NCBI RefSeq assembly: GCF_014489635.1
Contig: NZ_CP060828.1
Span: 8,172,001-8,236,000, forward strand
DNA: 64,000 nucleotides
Origin: Streptomyces roseirectus
GTDB lineage: Bacteria > Actinomycetota > Actinomycetes > Streptomycetales > Streptomycetaceae
Direction: 5' to 3'
Positions 16,471 through 25,045 of the stretch are shown one piece after another. Position 1 is the first letter of the stretch; every line of letters begins with the position of its first letter. The notes beneath the pieces were generated by a model, which saw only the letters and a list, made by a program, of their open reading frames with translations, did not search any database and had not been told where the DNA came from. A program made the position numbers and the translations under genes.

Positions 16471-18182
16471 GCGGGCAGGACCCACATCGGGTTGGAGTAG
16501 AACCACAGGTCGAGCCAGGGGTCGGCGTCGCCGACGACGTCGAGGGCCGGCCCCGCCGGGTCGACGGCGGCGCCCATCGGGCCGACGGCGGTGCGCTTGC
16601 CGTCGGTGCCGCGCAGCCGGACGTACACCGGCCTGTCCACCCGGCCCAGGGAGTACGTCAGACGGACGGTGCCGGCGGACTTGTTCACCTCGAAGGACTT
16701 GACGACCTTCGTGTCCGGCGTGCTGAACGCGTCCCGGTCGGACACGGGACCGGTCACCTCGCCCTGGATCACGTCCACGCGGGCCAGCGAGGGAACGAAG
16801 CCCGCCCAGTTGGGGCCGTTCGCGAGGCTGATGTCGACGACCAGGTCGACCCGGCTGCCGCGCCGCACGTGCAGCGCGCCGCCCAGGGTGACCGCGCGCC
16901 CGGCGGAACGCAGTCGGGCGTTCAGGCCGCTGATGAGCTGACCGTGGTCGACCCAGATGCGGCCGGCCCGGATGCCGTCCATGACCGCCTGGTAGGAGAA
17001 GGAGGTCGCGCCGACGTGGGTGCGGCTGTACTGGCCGGGCCAGTAGTCGCCCTCCGTCAGGTCGAGCCTGCCGCCGTAGACGGGGTCGGTGTGCTTGCCG
17101 TTGGCGGTGTAGTCGCTCTCCGGGCCGCCGCGCACGGCGGTGTCGGCGTAGACGTGGTGGGAGTCGGAGTTGGCGGTGATCCACCACGGCTTGCCCTCGG
17201 CGAGGAGGCTGTCCCACAGGCCGCCGACGGTGGAGGTCATCCAGTCGAAGCCGCCCCACGTGCGGTAGGACTCCAGGGGGTAGCCGGGGAAGGAGTTGGC
17301 GCTGGGACTGTTGTCGTAGATGCCGCGGGCCCGGCCCATCCCGAGCGGCGCGGCGATCCCCCCGGCCTGGTGACCGGGCGCGCCCTCCATGCCGACGGCG
17401 ATCCGGTGCCCGGGGCCGGTGGCGTCCCGCCAGGCGCGGATCTCGTGCGGGGAGTCGATGCCCTTGCGCGCGGGGTGGTTGGCGAGCATCAGCGCGTCCT
17501 TGACCTTGTGCCGCCTGACCTGGTCGGCGAGGAAGGACAGGCCCGCGATGGCGAGGGCTTCGTTGGCCGGTGTGGAGGCGGTCGCGCCCTTGACGCCGCC
17601 GTCGTAGTCGGTCTCGAACTGCTTGAGGACGGCGACCTCGTTCCTGCCGGGGTGCACGAACACGGTGGCGTGCTCGGCCGCCGGGACGTTCCACTCCAGG
17701 CCCTGGAAGACGAGGGTGTCCTCGTGGGCGGCCCGCGCCTCGCGGATGTCCGGGTTGACCTTCTCCACCCCGATCCTGGCGTGGGTGGCGTTGCCGTGGT
17801 CGGTGATGACCAGCCAGTCCATGCCGTAGCGGGCGCCGTTGCGGACCTGGTCGGCGACGCGGTACTTGCCGTCGTTGCTGTACTGGGTGTGGATGTGGTG
17901 GTCGCCGGCCAGCCACAGGTAGCCGCCGGAGCGCGCACTGTGCGACGCGGACGTCCGGCCGGTCGACGCGGCTGCCTCCCCCGCGCCACCGAGCACGCCG
18001 CCCGCCGTCAGCCCCGCCCCGAGCAGGCCGGTGCGCCGCAGCATCGACCGCCGCGACAACTGGCCCGGCGTCAACTCCCCGTCCGGGACGGACAGGTCGA
18101 GCGCCGGGGGCAGGGAAGCGGCGTCCGCGCTCCCGTGGTGGTGATGGTGGTGGCCGTGGTCGTGTCTGTGGCCGTGACTCAT
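16467..18182 (-). CDS. Tat-exported PHP-domain metal-dependent phosphoesterase-like protein
   Basis: A 571-residue protein. The N-terminus is His-rich (MSHGHRHDHGHHHHHHG), followed by a twin-arginine motif (SRRSMLRR), a hydrophobic stretch and an AAAS cleavage-like site, so export by Tat is likely. The PHP domain begins with DHHIHTQYS and continues with WLVITDHGN, LANHPARKG and a NSDSHH motif, the metal ligands of PHP phosphoesterases. The C-terminal third resembles a beta-rich domain (VDLVVDISLANG). The ATG at 18182 follows GGGAG. It may act on secreted phosphorylated substrates; the exact substrate is unknown. Confidence 0.85.
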   Translation of the reverse strand: MSHGHRHDHGHHHHHHGSADAASLPPALDLSVPDGELTPGQLSRRSMLRRTGLLGAGLTAGGVLGGAGEAAASTGRTSASHSARSGGYLWLAGDHHIHTQYSNDGKYRVADQVRNGARYGMDWLVITDHGNATHARIGVEKVNPDIREARAAHEDTLVFQGLEWNVPAAEHATVFVHPGRNEVAVLKQFETDYDGGVKGATASTPANEALAIAGLSFLADQVRRHKVKDALMLANHPARKGIDSPHEIRAWRDATGPGHRIAVGMEGAPGHQAGGIAAPLGMGRARGIYDNSPSANSFPGYPLESYRTWGGFDWMTSTVGGLWDSLLAEGKPWWITANSDSHHVYADTAVRGGPESDYTANGKHTDPVYGGRLDLTEGDYWPGQYSRTHVGATSFSYQAVMDGIRAGRIWVDHGQLISGLNARLRSAGRAVTLGGALHVRRGSRVDLVVDISLANGPNWAGFVPSLARVDVIQGEVTGPVSDRDAFSTPDTKVVKSFEVNKSAGTVRLTYSLGRVDRPVYVRLRGTDGKRTAVGPMGAAVDPAGPALDVVGDADPWLDLWFYSNPMWVLPA

Positions 18183-18679
18183 GCTCAACTCCCGCGAAGG
18201 GCCGGGGGGATACGTGCTGGGGACGTGCAGAGTGTGGAAAGCCCGGGTGAACGAGGGGAGACCAGGTGATGCTGGGACGGGGAACGACGGATGTGCAGCC
18301 GACTCGGCGGAGCCGGCCGCGCCGCCGGACGTCGCCACGGGCGTGAAACCGGTCCGCCGCCTCGTGCGCGAACCGAACCCTGTCGGCCACGGTTTCACCC
18401 TGGATACCGGGCTCAGTCGGTGCGGACCGCCCGCGGCCTGGCCGCGGCATGCCCACCCGTCCCACTCCGGTCCGGCGTCGCGGGCGCCGGGCACGGTGGG
18501 GGCGTGGCACCAGCCGCCGGGGCCGGCCGACAGGCCCGGGGCACGCGGCCGACGGGCCGTCTCACCGGCAGCCCGGAAGTGGCCCTCCGGACCCCGTTCT
18601 GCCAGGGCCGGCCGGTGTTCTGCCGGGCCGACCGGCCGGTGTTTTGCTCTGGGGTGCCGGGTTCCGGGACTATGGCGCC
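18183..18679. other. Divergent intergenic region with GGCCGGTGTTYTGC repeats
   Basis: No credible gene is present. The region carries the promoters of the PHP and hisS genes. GGCCGGTGTTYTGC occurs at 18610-18623 and 18634-18647, 24 bp apart, shortly before the hisS start. No tRNA, T-box or riboswitch was recognised. Confidence 0.5.
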
Positions 18680-20008
18680 ATGGCCTCGTTGAAACAGTTC
18701 GATCCCGCGTCCGGCACGCGTGACTTCCTTGCCGCCGAGTACGAGAGGAGGGAGCGCGCGTTCGCGACGATCCGCGACGTGTTCTCGCGGTACGGCTTCC
18801 AGCCCCTCCAGACGCCGGCGTTCGAGCGGCTGGACGTCCTCACCGGCAAGTACGGCGACGAGGGCGACAAGCTCGTCTTCAAGATCCTGCGGCGCGGCGA
18901 GCACGAGGCGTCCGGCGAGGCCGACCTCGCCCTGCGCTACGACCTGACGGTGCCCCTGACCCGCGCGGTCGCCGCCTACGGCAGCCAGCTGCCGTCCCCG
19001 TACAAGCGGTACGCGATCGCCCCCGTGTGGCGTGCCGACCGGCCGGGCAAGGGCCGCTTCCGCGAGTTCGTGCAGTGCGACCTGGACATCGTGGGCTCCT
19101 CGTCCCCGCTGTCCGACGCCGAGGTCGTCCTCGCCCTGTACGACGCGCTGACCTCGCTCGGCGTGCCCGAGTTCCGGTTCATGGTGAACTCCCGGCACGT
19201 GCTGCTCGGCCTGCTCGACGCGTACGACGTCCCCGCCGACCTCGGTCCGGGCGTCCTGATCACGCTCGACAAGCTCGACAAGCTCGCCCCCGAGGCCGTC
19301 GTCGCCGAACTGGTCACCGGCCGCGGGCTGCCGCGGGAAGCGGCGAAGGGGCTGGTGGACGACCTCACCGCGCCGGACGCCGACGCGCGGATCAGGGCGG
19401 AGCTGAAGTCCAGCGCCACCGGTCAGGAGGGCCTGGCGGAGGTGGACCGGCTGCTTGAGCTGACGGGCGACGTGATCCCCGCCGAGCGGATCGGGTTCTC
19501 CCCGAACCTCGTGCGCGGCCTCGACTACTACACCGGCATCATCTTCGAGGTCGCGGCCCCGGGCATGCCGGGGTCGATCGCCTCCGGCGGCCGTTACGAC
19601 GGCCTCATCGCCCGGCTCGGCGGCAAGGACGCGCCCGCCTGCGGCGGCTCGCTCGGCATCGAACGGATCCTGCCGCTCCTCGCGGACACCGACGCGGACG
19701 ACTACGCGCAGACCGACGTCGCCGTCACCGTGATGGGCGAGGACCTGGCGGCGGACAGCTTCCGGCTGGCGGCGGAGATCCGCCGGGCCGGGGTCCGCAC
19801 GGGCGTCTACCTCGGGGCCAGCGGCAAGTTCGCCAAGCAGATGAAGTGGGCGAGCGACCAGGGCGCCCGGTTCTGCGTGATCTACGGCAACACGGAGCGC
19901 GACGCCGGCGTGGTCACGCTGCGGGACATGGTCAGCGGCGAGCAGACCGAGGTCCCGCTCACCGAGGCCGCCGCCGAACTCGCCCGGCGGTGCGCGCCGA
20001 CCGACTGA
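18680..20008 (+). CDS. hisS: Histidyl-tRNA synthetase (class II)
   Basis: A 442-residue enzyme charging tRNA-His. The catalytic core is complete: TRDFLAAEYERRE, motif 1 region RYGFQPLQTPAFE, the histidine-A-like loop LRYDLTVPLTR, motif 2 WRADRPGKGRFREFVQCD, GLDYYTG and motif 3 region GGSLGIER. A C-terminal anticodon-binding domain follows. The motif 2 region (YAIAPVWRADRPGKGRFREF) looks more like eukaryotic/archaeal-type HisRS than the usual bacterial GPMFRYERP form. The ATG at 18680 has only a weak GGGA upstream. It could be a second copy beside a housekeeping enzyme. Confidence 0.93.
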   Translation: MASLKQFDPASGTRDFLAAEYERRERAFATIRDVFSRYGFQPLQTPAFERLDVLTGKYGDEGDKLVFKILRRGEHEASGEADLALRYDLTVPLTRAVAAYGSQLPSPYKRYAIAPVWRADRPGKGRFREFVQCDLDIVGSSSPLSDAEVVLALYDALTSLGVPEFRFMVNSRHVLLGLLDAYDVPADLGPGVLITLDKLDKLAPEAVVAELVTGRGLPREAAKGLVDDLTAPDADARIRAELKSSATGQEGLAEVDRLLELTGDVIPAERIGFSPNLVRGLDYYTGIIFEVAAPGMPGSIASGGRYDGLIARLGGKDAPACGGSLGIERILPLLADTDADDYAQTDVAVTVMGEDLAADSFRLAAEIRRAGVRTGVYLGASGKFAKQMKWASDQGARFCVIYGNTERDAGVVTLRDMVSGEQTEVPLTEAAAELARRCAPTD

Positions 20009-20073
20009 CGGCCGGACCGTCGAGGTGACGGCTGAGCCGGGGGCACGACCCCCTGGCCCAGCCGGAGCCGATA

Positions 20074-20628
20074 CCCCGCCCCCCTGCCCCGCCCGGCTCG
20101 GCTCGGCTCGCCCCGCCCGGCTCGGCTCGCTTGCTCGCCCGGCCCGGCCCGCCCGCCCGGTCCGGCCCGTCCGTCCCCTGCCCCGCCCGCCCGGCTCGCC
20201 CTGCCCGGCCCGGCCCGCCCGCCCGGTCCGGCCCGTCCGTCCCCTGCCCCGCCCGCCCGGCTCGCCCTGCCCGGCTCGGCTCGCTTGCTCGCCCGGACCC
20301 GCCTGCTCGCCCGGCTTGGCTCGCCCCGCCCGCCCGGCCCGGCTCGTCCCGCCCGTCCCGCCCGGCCCGGCCCGCCCGGCCCGCCCGTCCCGCCCGGCCC
20401 GGCCCGCCCGGCCCGGCCCGCCCGGCCCGCCCGGCCCGCCCGGTCCGTCCGTTCCCCTGCCCTGCCCGGCTCGGCTCGCTTGCTCGCCCGGACCCGCCTG
20501 CTCGCTCGGCTTGGCTCGCCCCGCCCGCCCGCCCGCCCGCCCGGCCGGCCCGGCTCGCCCCGCCCGGCCCGCCCGGCTCGCCCGGCCCGGCCCGCCCGGT
20601 TCGGTCCGGTGGCGTGTTCGGTGCGGTC
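20074..20628. repeat. Adenine-free GC minisatellite
   Basis: Over 555 nt the + strand contains only two adenines, at 20297 and 20492. The sequence is built from overlapping CCCGG, GCCCG and GGCTCG words. A 66-bp unit is tandemly repeated (TCCGGCCCGTCCG at 20161 and again at 20227), and a block of about 68 bp around each of the two adenines recurs 195 bp apart with one difference. It follows hisS and precedes the lysE-like gene. No coding function is supported, although long frames stay open in all readings. Confidence 0.9.
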
Positions 20629-20722
20629 ACCCGCCCCTCGCGGGCATCGCCCCAGCGGCCCCGATTCCGCATTCCGAGCAGGTCGCAGGTGTCCTTGTGA
20701 CTGCGAAGACGCCCGTGGTTTC

Positions 20723-21370
20723 ATGGTCTTCATGCTGTCCACAGACCGGTTACTGGCCTTCTCGGCCATGTCGTTCCTGCTGATCGTGATACCCGGGCCG
20801 AGCGTGCTGTTCGTGATCGGCAGGGCGTTGGCGCAGGGCCGCCGGGCCGCGCTGACCACGGTCGCGGGCAACACGCTCGGCGCCTATCTGCTCGTCATCG
20901 CCGTCGCGCTCGGGGTGGGCTCCCTGGTCGAGCGGTCGGTCGTCGTCTTCACCACGCTGAAGCTGCTGGGCGCGGGCTACCTCGTGTACCTCGGCGTCAA
21001 GGCGTTCCGCCAGCGGGGCGCGCTACACGACTCCTTCACGGGGGACGGACCCGTCTACGGCGGTATGCGCACGCTGTGGGAGGGGTTCGCGGTCGGGGTG
21101 GCCAACCCCAAGACCATCGTGTTCTTCGCGGCCGTGCTGCCGCAGTTCGTGGACCGGGACCAGGGCCACGTCGCCCTCCAGATGCTTCTGCTCGGCCTCG
21201 TCTTCAACATCATCGCCGTGGCCTCCGACTCGGTCTGGGGCATCGCCGCCTCCACCGCGCGGCAGTGGTTCGCCCGCTCCCCGAAACGGCTCTCCCTCGT
21301 CGGCGGCGTCGGCGGCCTCTCGATGATCGCCCTCGGCGTCACCGTCGCCGCGACGGGCCGCGGCGACTAG
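20723..21370 (+). CDS. LysE/RhtB-family amino-acid exporter
   Basis: A 215-residue membrane protein with about six TM helices. The LysE family signature is clear: MSFLLIVIPGPSVLFVIGRAL near residues 16-35, then KLLGAGYLVYLGVKAFR and GVANPKTIVFFAAVLPQF. Such proteins export amino acids or their derivatives. I use ATG 20723; ATG 20732 is possible and neither has a clear ribosome binding site. A TTA codon at 20750-20752, in cgg-tta-ctg, suggests bldA-dependent translation in Streptomyces. A strong terminator follows. Confidence 0.87.
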   Translation: MVFMLSTDRLLAFSAMSFLLIVIPGPSVLFVIGRALAQGRRAALTTVAGNTLGAYLLVIAVALGVGSLVERSVVVFTTLKLLGAGYLVYLGVKAFRQRGALHDSFTGDGPVYGGMRTLWEGFAVGVANPKTIVFFAAVLPQFVDRDQGHVALQMLLLGLVFNIIAVASDSVWGIAASTARQWFARSPKRLSLVGGVGGLSMIALGVTVAATGRGD

Positions 21371-21401
21371 CCCCTCAGCCCTCAGCCCCACAGTTCCCGC
21401 A

Positions 21402-21446
21402 CCGCACCGGCACGCCATCCCGTATGGCGTGCCCGTGCGGCTTTTT
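21402..21446 (+). terminator. Rho-independent terminator after lysE-like gene
   Basis: CCGCACCGGCACGCCAT (21402-21418) pairs with ATGGCGTGCCCGTGCGG (21424-21440) with one mismatch around loop CCCGT, followed by CTTTTT. It separates the lysE-like gene from the biosynthetic operon. Confidence 0.9.
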
Positions 21447-21644
21447 AGCGTGCCCGCGTCTTGATTATGTCCGGAGGCCGATCCCCGACTTCCAAGACTA
21501 TGGGACTCTCCCTTGACAGCCCGAAAACCGTGCGAGACGGTGACGGTGGATCAAGTCGGGACCCGCGGCATTCGAAATGCGGCAGAAGTGGTGAGACGGT
21601 CCCGGCTGGACGCGTAGCCGACTTGAGGGTGGCGGTGACGGGGA
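21447..21644 (+). promoter_or_regulatory. Leader/promoter region of the biosynthetic operon
   Basis: The 198-nt leader has clearly lower GC than the surroundings. A perfect -35 hexamer TTGACA lies at 21513-21518; the sequence 17 nt on (GACGGT) is only a poor -10. If used, it gives a leader of about 100 nt before ribA. A short open frame here (from 21461) has no ribosome binding site and is not called. Confidence 0.35.
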
Positions 21645-22325
21645 ATGTCATTAGAGAGCCGTTCTTCCTACTCGCTCAATGGAATGCAGACGCCTGAGTC
21701 GACCAGTGAAAGTCGGCCGGAACAGCCCCGAATACGGACGAGAGTGCGGGTTTCGCTGGAAGTCGCCGACGGCGAGTTCGCGGCGACCGAGGTCATCACC
21801 TTCGACGGCTTGGACGACGGCCGCGAACACCTCGTCGTGGTGTTCGGAGACGCCCTGGAGCAGCCCGTTCCGATCGTCCGGCTGCACTCCGAGTGCCTGA
21901 CCGGCGACGTGCTCGGCTCGACCCGCTGCGACTGCGGACCGCAGTTGCGCGAGGCCATGGCCCTGATGCACAGACGCGGCGGCATCCTGCTCTACCTGCG
22001 CCAGGAGGGCCGGGATATCGGGCTCTACAACAAGCTCGACGCCTATGCGCTGCAGGACACCGGAATGGATACGTTCGAAGCGAATCGGGCGCTGAATTTC
22101 CTGGACGATCAGCGCACCTATTCCTCCGCCGCGCAGATGCTCGTCGCACTCGGACTCAAAGAGGTGGAGATCCTTTCGAACAATCCCGAAAAGATCCGCC
22201 AGCTGCGTGAGAACGGTGTTCTGGTCCAAGGTCAGCGACGTACCGGTGTGCATGTCACCGATTCGAATCGCGCCTATCTGAAAGCGAAAGTGGTGCACGC
22301 CGGCCATTCCATCGACATCGACTGA
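21645..22325 (+). CDS. GTP cyclohydrolase II, ToxB-like
   Basis: A 226-residue enzyme expected to open GTP, releasing formate and pyrophosphate, to the 2,5-diamino-6-ribosylaminopyrimidinone phosphate. Zinc ligands are in HSECLTGDVLGSTRCDCG (Cys-x10-Cys-x-Cys); LYLRQEGRDIGL and LSNNPEK complete the site. The Tyr equivalent to E. coli RibA Tyr105 is kept (NKLDAYALQD), predicting the canonical product. No DHBP-synthase or RibD domain is attached. Start 21645 puts a TTA codon at position 3; ATG 21684 is the alternative. Its 3' half uses more A/T-ending codons than its neighbours. It heads the operon, directly before a WD40 gene, as toxB precedes toxC. Confidence 0.92.
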   Translation: MSLESRSSYSLNGMQTPESTSESRPEQPRIRTRVRVSLEVADGEFAATEVITFDGLDDGREHLVVVFGDALEQPVPIVRLHSECLTGDVLGSTRCDCGPQLREAMALMHRRGGILLYLRQEGRDIGLYNKLDAYALQDTGMDTFEANRALNFLDDQRTYSSAAQMLVALGLKEVEILSNNPEKIRQLRENGVLVQGQRRTGVHVTDSNRAYLKAKVVHAGHSIDID

Positions 22326-22340
22326 CGAGGAGTCGGGACC

Positions 22341-24038
22341 GTGATCCAGCACAGGAGTCCGATCAGCGGCATCGCCGCCTACGCGGACCAGTACATCGCC
22401 AGCGCCGGCTACGACAATCAGGTCATCCTCTGGGACCAGGGCACCCAGCGCCCGGTGAACCGCGTCCTGCACGACCACCTCGCGAACCAGTGCGCGTTCA
22501 GCCCCGACGGATCCCTGCTGGTGACCTCGTCCAGCGACTACACCGCCCGCCTGTGGTCCGTCCCCGAGCTGCGGCTGCTCGCGGTGCTGAACGACCAGGC
22601 CGACGACGTCGAGATGTCGGCGTTCCACCCGTCCCGGGAGCTGATCGCCACCGCCTCCCGCGACCACCGGCTGCGCGTGTACGACTTCGGCGGGAACCTC
22701 GTGCACTCCTGCGCCGGGCACACCGCCGACGTCATCTCCGTCGACTGGTCCGCGGACGGCTCCGAGCTGGTCACCTCCAGCGACGACGGCACCGTCAAGC
22801 GCTGGTCCTCCAGCACCGGGGAGCTGCTGGAGGACATCGACCTCGGCGGCGTCGAGACCGACACGATCGTCATCGACGGCGACGGCACCATCTACGCGGG
22901 CAACGACGAGGGCCAGATCATCGTGATCCGCGGCGAGAGCCGCACGACGGTCCAGGGGCACGACGCCGGGATCAAGCGCCTGGTCCTGGGCGCCGGCCGC
23001 GACCTGCTGGTGAGCCTGAGCTACGACCGCAAGCTACTGCTGTGGCAGACCTCCGGCGGCGAGCTGCGCAGGGTCGGCGAGTCCGGCATCCCCGACGACG
23101 TGTGGCCCCGCTCCTGCGCCTTCGCGGCCGGCACCACCCTCGTCTTCGGCACCTTCGGCGCGTCCTACCGCTCCTTCGACTACACCACCGGCACCTGGTC
23201 CACCGCCGAGGTCGCCCCCACCCCGGGCGTCAACGCGGTCGTCGCCCACGCCGGCAGCGTCCACACCGTGGGCGACGCCGGCATCGTCCACCGCGACGGC
23301 GCCGAACAGGCCCGCATGGGCAGCCTCTGCAACTTCCTGACGCCGGTCGGCGAGGGCCTGACGGTGACGGGCGGGCAACTCGGCAAGGTGATGGACGCCG
23401 CCACCGGCCGTGTCCTGCACCAGCACCGGTCCCCCCTCAACTGCGGCGTCCGCTTCGAGGTGGACGGCGTCGCCCACGTTCTGATCGGCGCCTACACGGG
23501 CGAGGGCCTGGTGTTCAGGATCGACGCCGACGGCGAGCCGCGCCACGTGACCGACGTGGCGCTGCACGAGAACGCCGTCAAGGGCGTCGCCGCCTCGGGC
23601 GACCTGCTCTTCTCCGTGTGCGCCGACACCGGGGTGGCCTGGCACGACGCGCGCACCCTCAAGCTCGTGCACCGTATCGAGGGCGCCCACGACCGGATCG
23701 CCAACGGCTGCGTCGGCCTGAGCGGCGGACACTTCGCCAGCGTGGGACGCGACCTGAAACTGCGGATCTGGTCGCCGGACTTCAGCGCCGAGGTGATCCC
23801 CACGACCCACCCCAACTCCATCAAGTGCATCGCCGCCGACACCTCGGGACGCCTCATCGCGACCGGCTCCTACCACGGCCACGTCAAGGTCTACGACCGT
23901 GAGAGCAAGACGTGGACCGTCGAGGACAGGCCGACGACATCCGGGATCTCCTCCCTCGCCTACGACGAGGACCGCGGGCTGTTCCTGGCCGGCTCCTACG
24001 ACAGCGCGGTCTACGAGATACCGGGGGAGTCCGCGTGA
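22341..24038 (+). CDS. WD40 beta-propeller protein, ToxC-like
   Basis: A 565-residue protein made almost wholly of WD40-type repeats. Successive blades end in DNQVILWDQ, DYTARLWSV, DHRLRVYDF, DGTVKRWSS, DRKLLLWQT, DLKLRIWSP and HGHVKVYDR, enough for two seven-bladed propellers. There is no signal peptide, TM helix or catalytic motif. The GTG at 22341 follows GAGGAG, 15 nt after ribA. In the toxoflavin operon a WD-repeat protein (ToxC) also lies between the cyclohydrolase and an FGE-like protein. Its role, enzymatic or scaffold, is not established by the sequence. Confidence 0.88.
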   Translation: MIQHRSPISGIAAYADQYIASAGYDNQVILWDQGTQRPVNRVLHDHLANQCAFSPDGSLLVTSSSDYTARLWSVPELRLLAVLNDQADDVEMSAFHPSRELIATASRDHRLRVYDFGGNLVHSCAGHTADVISVDWSADGSELVTSSDDGTVKRWSSSTGELLEDIDLGGVETDTIVIDGDGTIYAGNDEGQIIVIRGESRTTVQGHDAGIKRLVLGAGRDLLVSLSYDRKLLLWQTSGGELRRVGESGIPDDVWPRSCAFAAGTTLVFGTFGASYRSFDYTTGTWSTAEVAPTPGVNAVVAHAGSVHTVGDAGIVHRDGAEQARMGSLCNFLTPVGEGLTVTGGQLGKVMDAATGRVLHQHRSPLNCGVRFEVDGVAHVLIGAYTGEGLVFRIDADGEPRHVTDVALHENAVKGVAASGDLLFSVCADTGVAWHDARTLKLVHRIEGAHDRIANGCVGLSGGHFASVGRDLKLRIWSPDFSAEVIPTTHPNSIKCIAADTSGRLIATGSYHGHVKVYDRESKTWTVEDRPTTSGISSLAYDEDRGLFLAGSYDSAVYEIPGESA

Positions 24039-25045
24039 CCGCTCGGCCCCTGCCGATAGTCAAGGACCCCAACCGGCTCGACGACCGGGGGGCGATGGGA
24101 CTGCCCGCGTCGCTCGTGGAGCGGCTGCCGCACGACGTGTTCGCGGGCCACCCCGACCTGTTCGGGGCCTCGCCCGCCGACCTCGTCGCCGTCTGCGAGG
24201 ACGAGAACCAGAAGTTCGCCCGCCGCTACGCCGCCGGGTCGCTGCTGGCGCTCCTCGGCGACCCCCGGATCCGGCCCGACGACCCCGAGACCGTCCCGGT
24301 GCCGGCGGCGCGCTGCGCGATCGGGATTCCGCCGGAGCGCGTCGAAGCGGTGGTGCGCCAGTGGGCCGACGTCGGCGTCCTGGACTCCTGGATCCGCAAG
24401 GAGGCGCCCCGCCACGAGGTCGACATCGAGGCGTTCCGGATCATGCGGTACCCGGTCACCAACCTGGAGTACCGCCTGTTCCTCGACGACACCGGGCACG
24501 ACGTCCTGCCCACCTCCTGGGAACTGGGCAGCTACCCCCTCCACCAGGCCAACCACCCCGTGTGGACCGTGCGCCCCGAGGACGCCGACGCCTACGCGGC
24601 CTGGCTCGCCGAACGCACCGGACGCGCGTTCCGGCTGCCGACCGAGGCCGAGTGGGAGTACGCGGCAGGCGGCGGCGACAGCGAGCGGGAGTTCCCCTGG
24701 GGGCCCGACTTCCGCAGCGACCACGCCAACACCGTCGAGGAGGGACCGCTGACCACCACCCCGGTCGGCATCTACCCGGCGGGCCGCAGCGTGTTCGGCG
24801 CCGACGACATGGCCGGGAACGTGGAGGAGTTCGTCGCCGACGACTACGCCGCCTACCCCGGCGGCGACGAGGTCGCCGACGACCTCACGACCCGGGGCAG
24901 CTACCGGGTGGCGCGCGGCGGCAGCTTCACCCGCTTCGGCGACCTGGCCCGCTGCGCGCGCCGCCACGGCTGGTTCGACCGCCGGATCTACGCGATCGGC
25001 TTCCGGCTCGTCGAGGCCCGTCGAGGAGAGGAGGTGACGCCGTGA
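24035..25045 (+). CDS. FGE/SUMF-like protein 1, ToxD-like
   Basis: A 336-residue protein. About 130 N-terminal residues (GDPRIRPDDPETVPVPAA) precede an FGE-sulfatase (SUMF1) fold: FRIMRYPVTNLEYRLFL, FRLPTEAEWEYAA, MAGNVEEFVADDY, then RGGSFTRFGDLARCARR and IGFRLVE. True formylglycine-generating enzymes use a Cys pair in the last region; only one Cys (LARCARR) is present, so canonical sulfatase activation is unlikely. The GTG overlaps the WD40 stop by 4 nt. The related ToxD of the toxoflavin pathway is also an FGE-like, Trp-containing protein. It is a close paralogue of the next gene. Confidence 0.88.
   Translation: MTARPLPIVKDPNRLDDRGAMGLPASLVERLPHDVFAGHPDLFGASPADLVAVCEDENQKFARRYAAGSLLALLGDPRIRPDDPETVPVPAARCAIGIPPERVEAVVRQWADVGVLDSWIRKEAPRHEVDIEAFRIMRYPVTNLEYRLFLDDTGHDVLPTSWELGSYPLHQANHPVWTVRPEDADAYAAWLAERTGRAFRLPTEAEWEYAAGGGDSEREFPWGPDFRSDHANTVEEGPLTTTPVGIYPAGRSVFGADDMAGNVEEFVADDYAAYPGGDEVADDLTTRGSYRVARGGSFTRFGDLARCARRHGWFDRRIYAIGFRLVEARRGEEVTP

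Noticed and set aside
20074..20628. CRISPR array
   Set aside because: Repeats are nested, of unequal length and without unique spacers, and no cas genes are present.
19882..20874. Long Gly-Arg-Ala frames on both strands of the minisatellite
   Set aside because: They arise from the adenine-free repeats, which rarely create stop codons; they have no RBS or fold.
21461..21697. A 78-codon frame in the leader of the biosynthetic operon
   Set aside because: There is no Shine-Dalgarno sequence, it overlaps the ribA-like start, and its composition is leader-like rather than protein-like.
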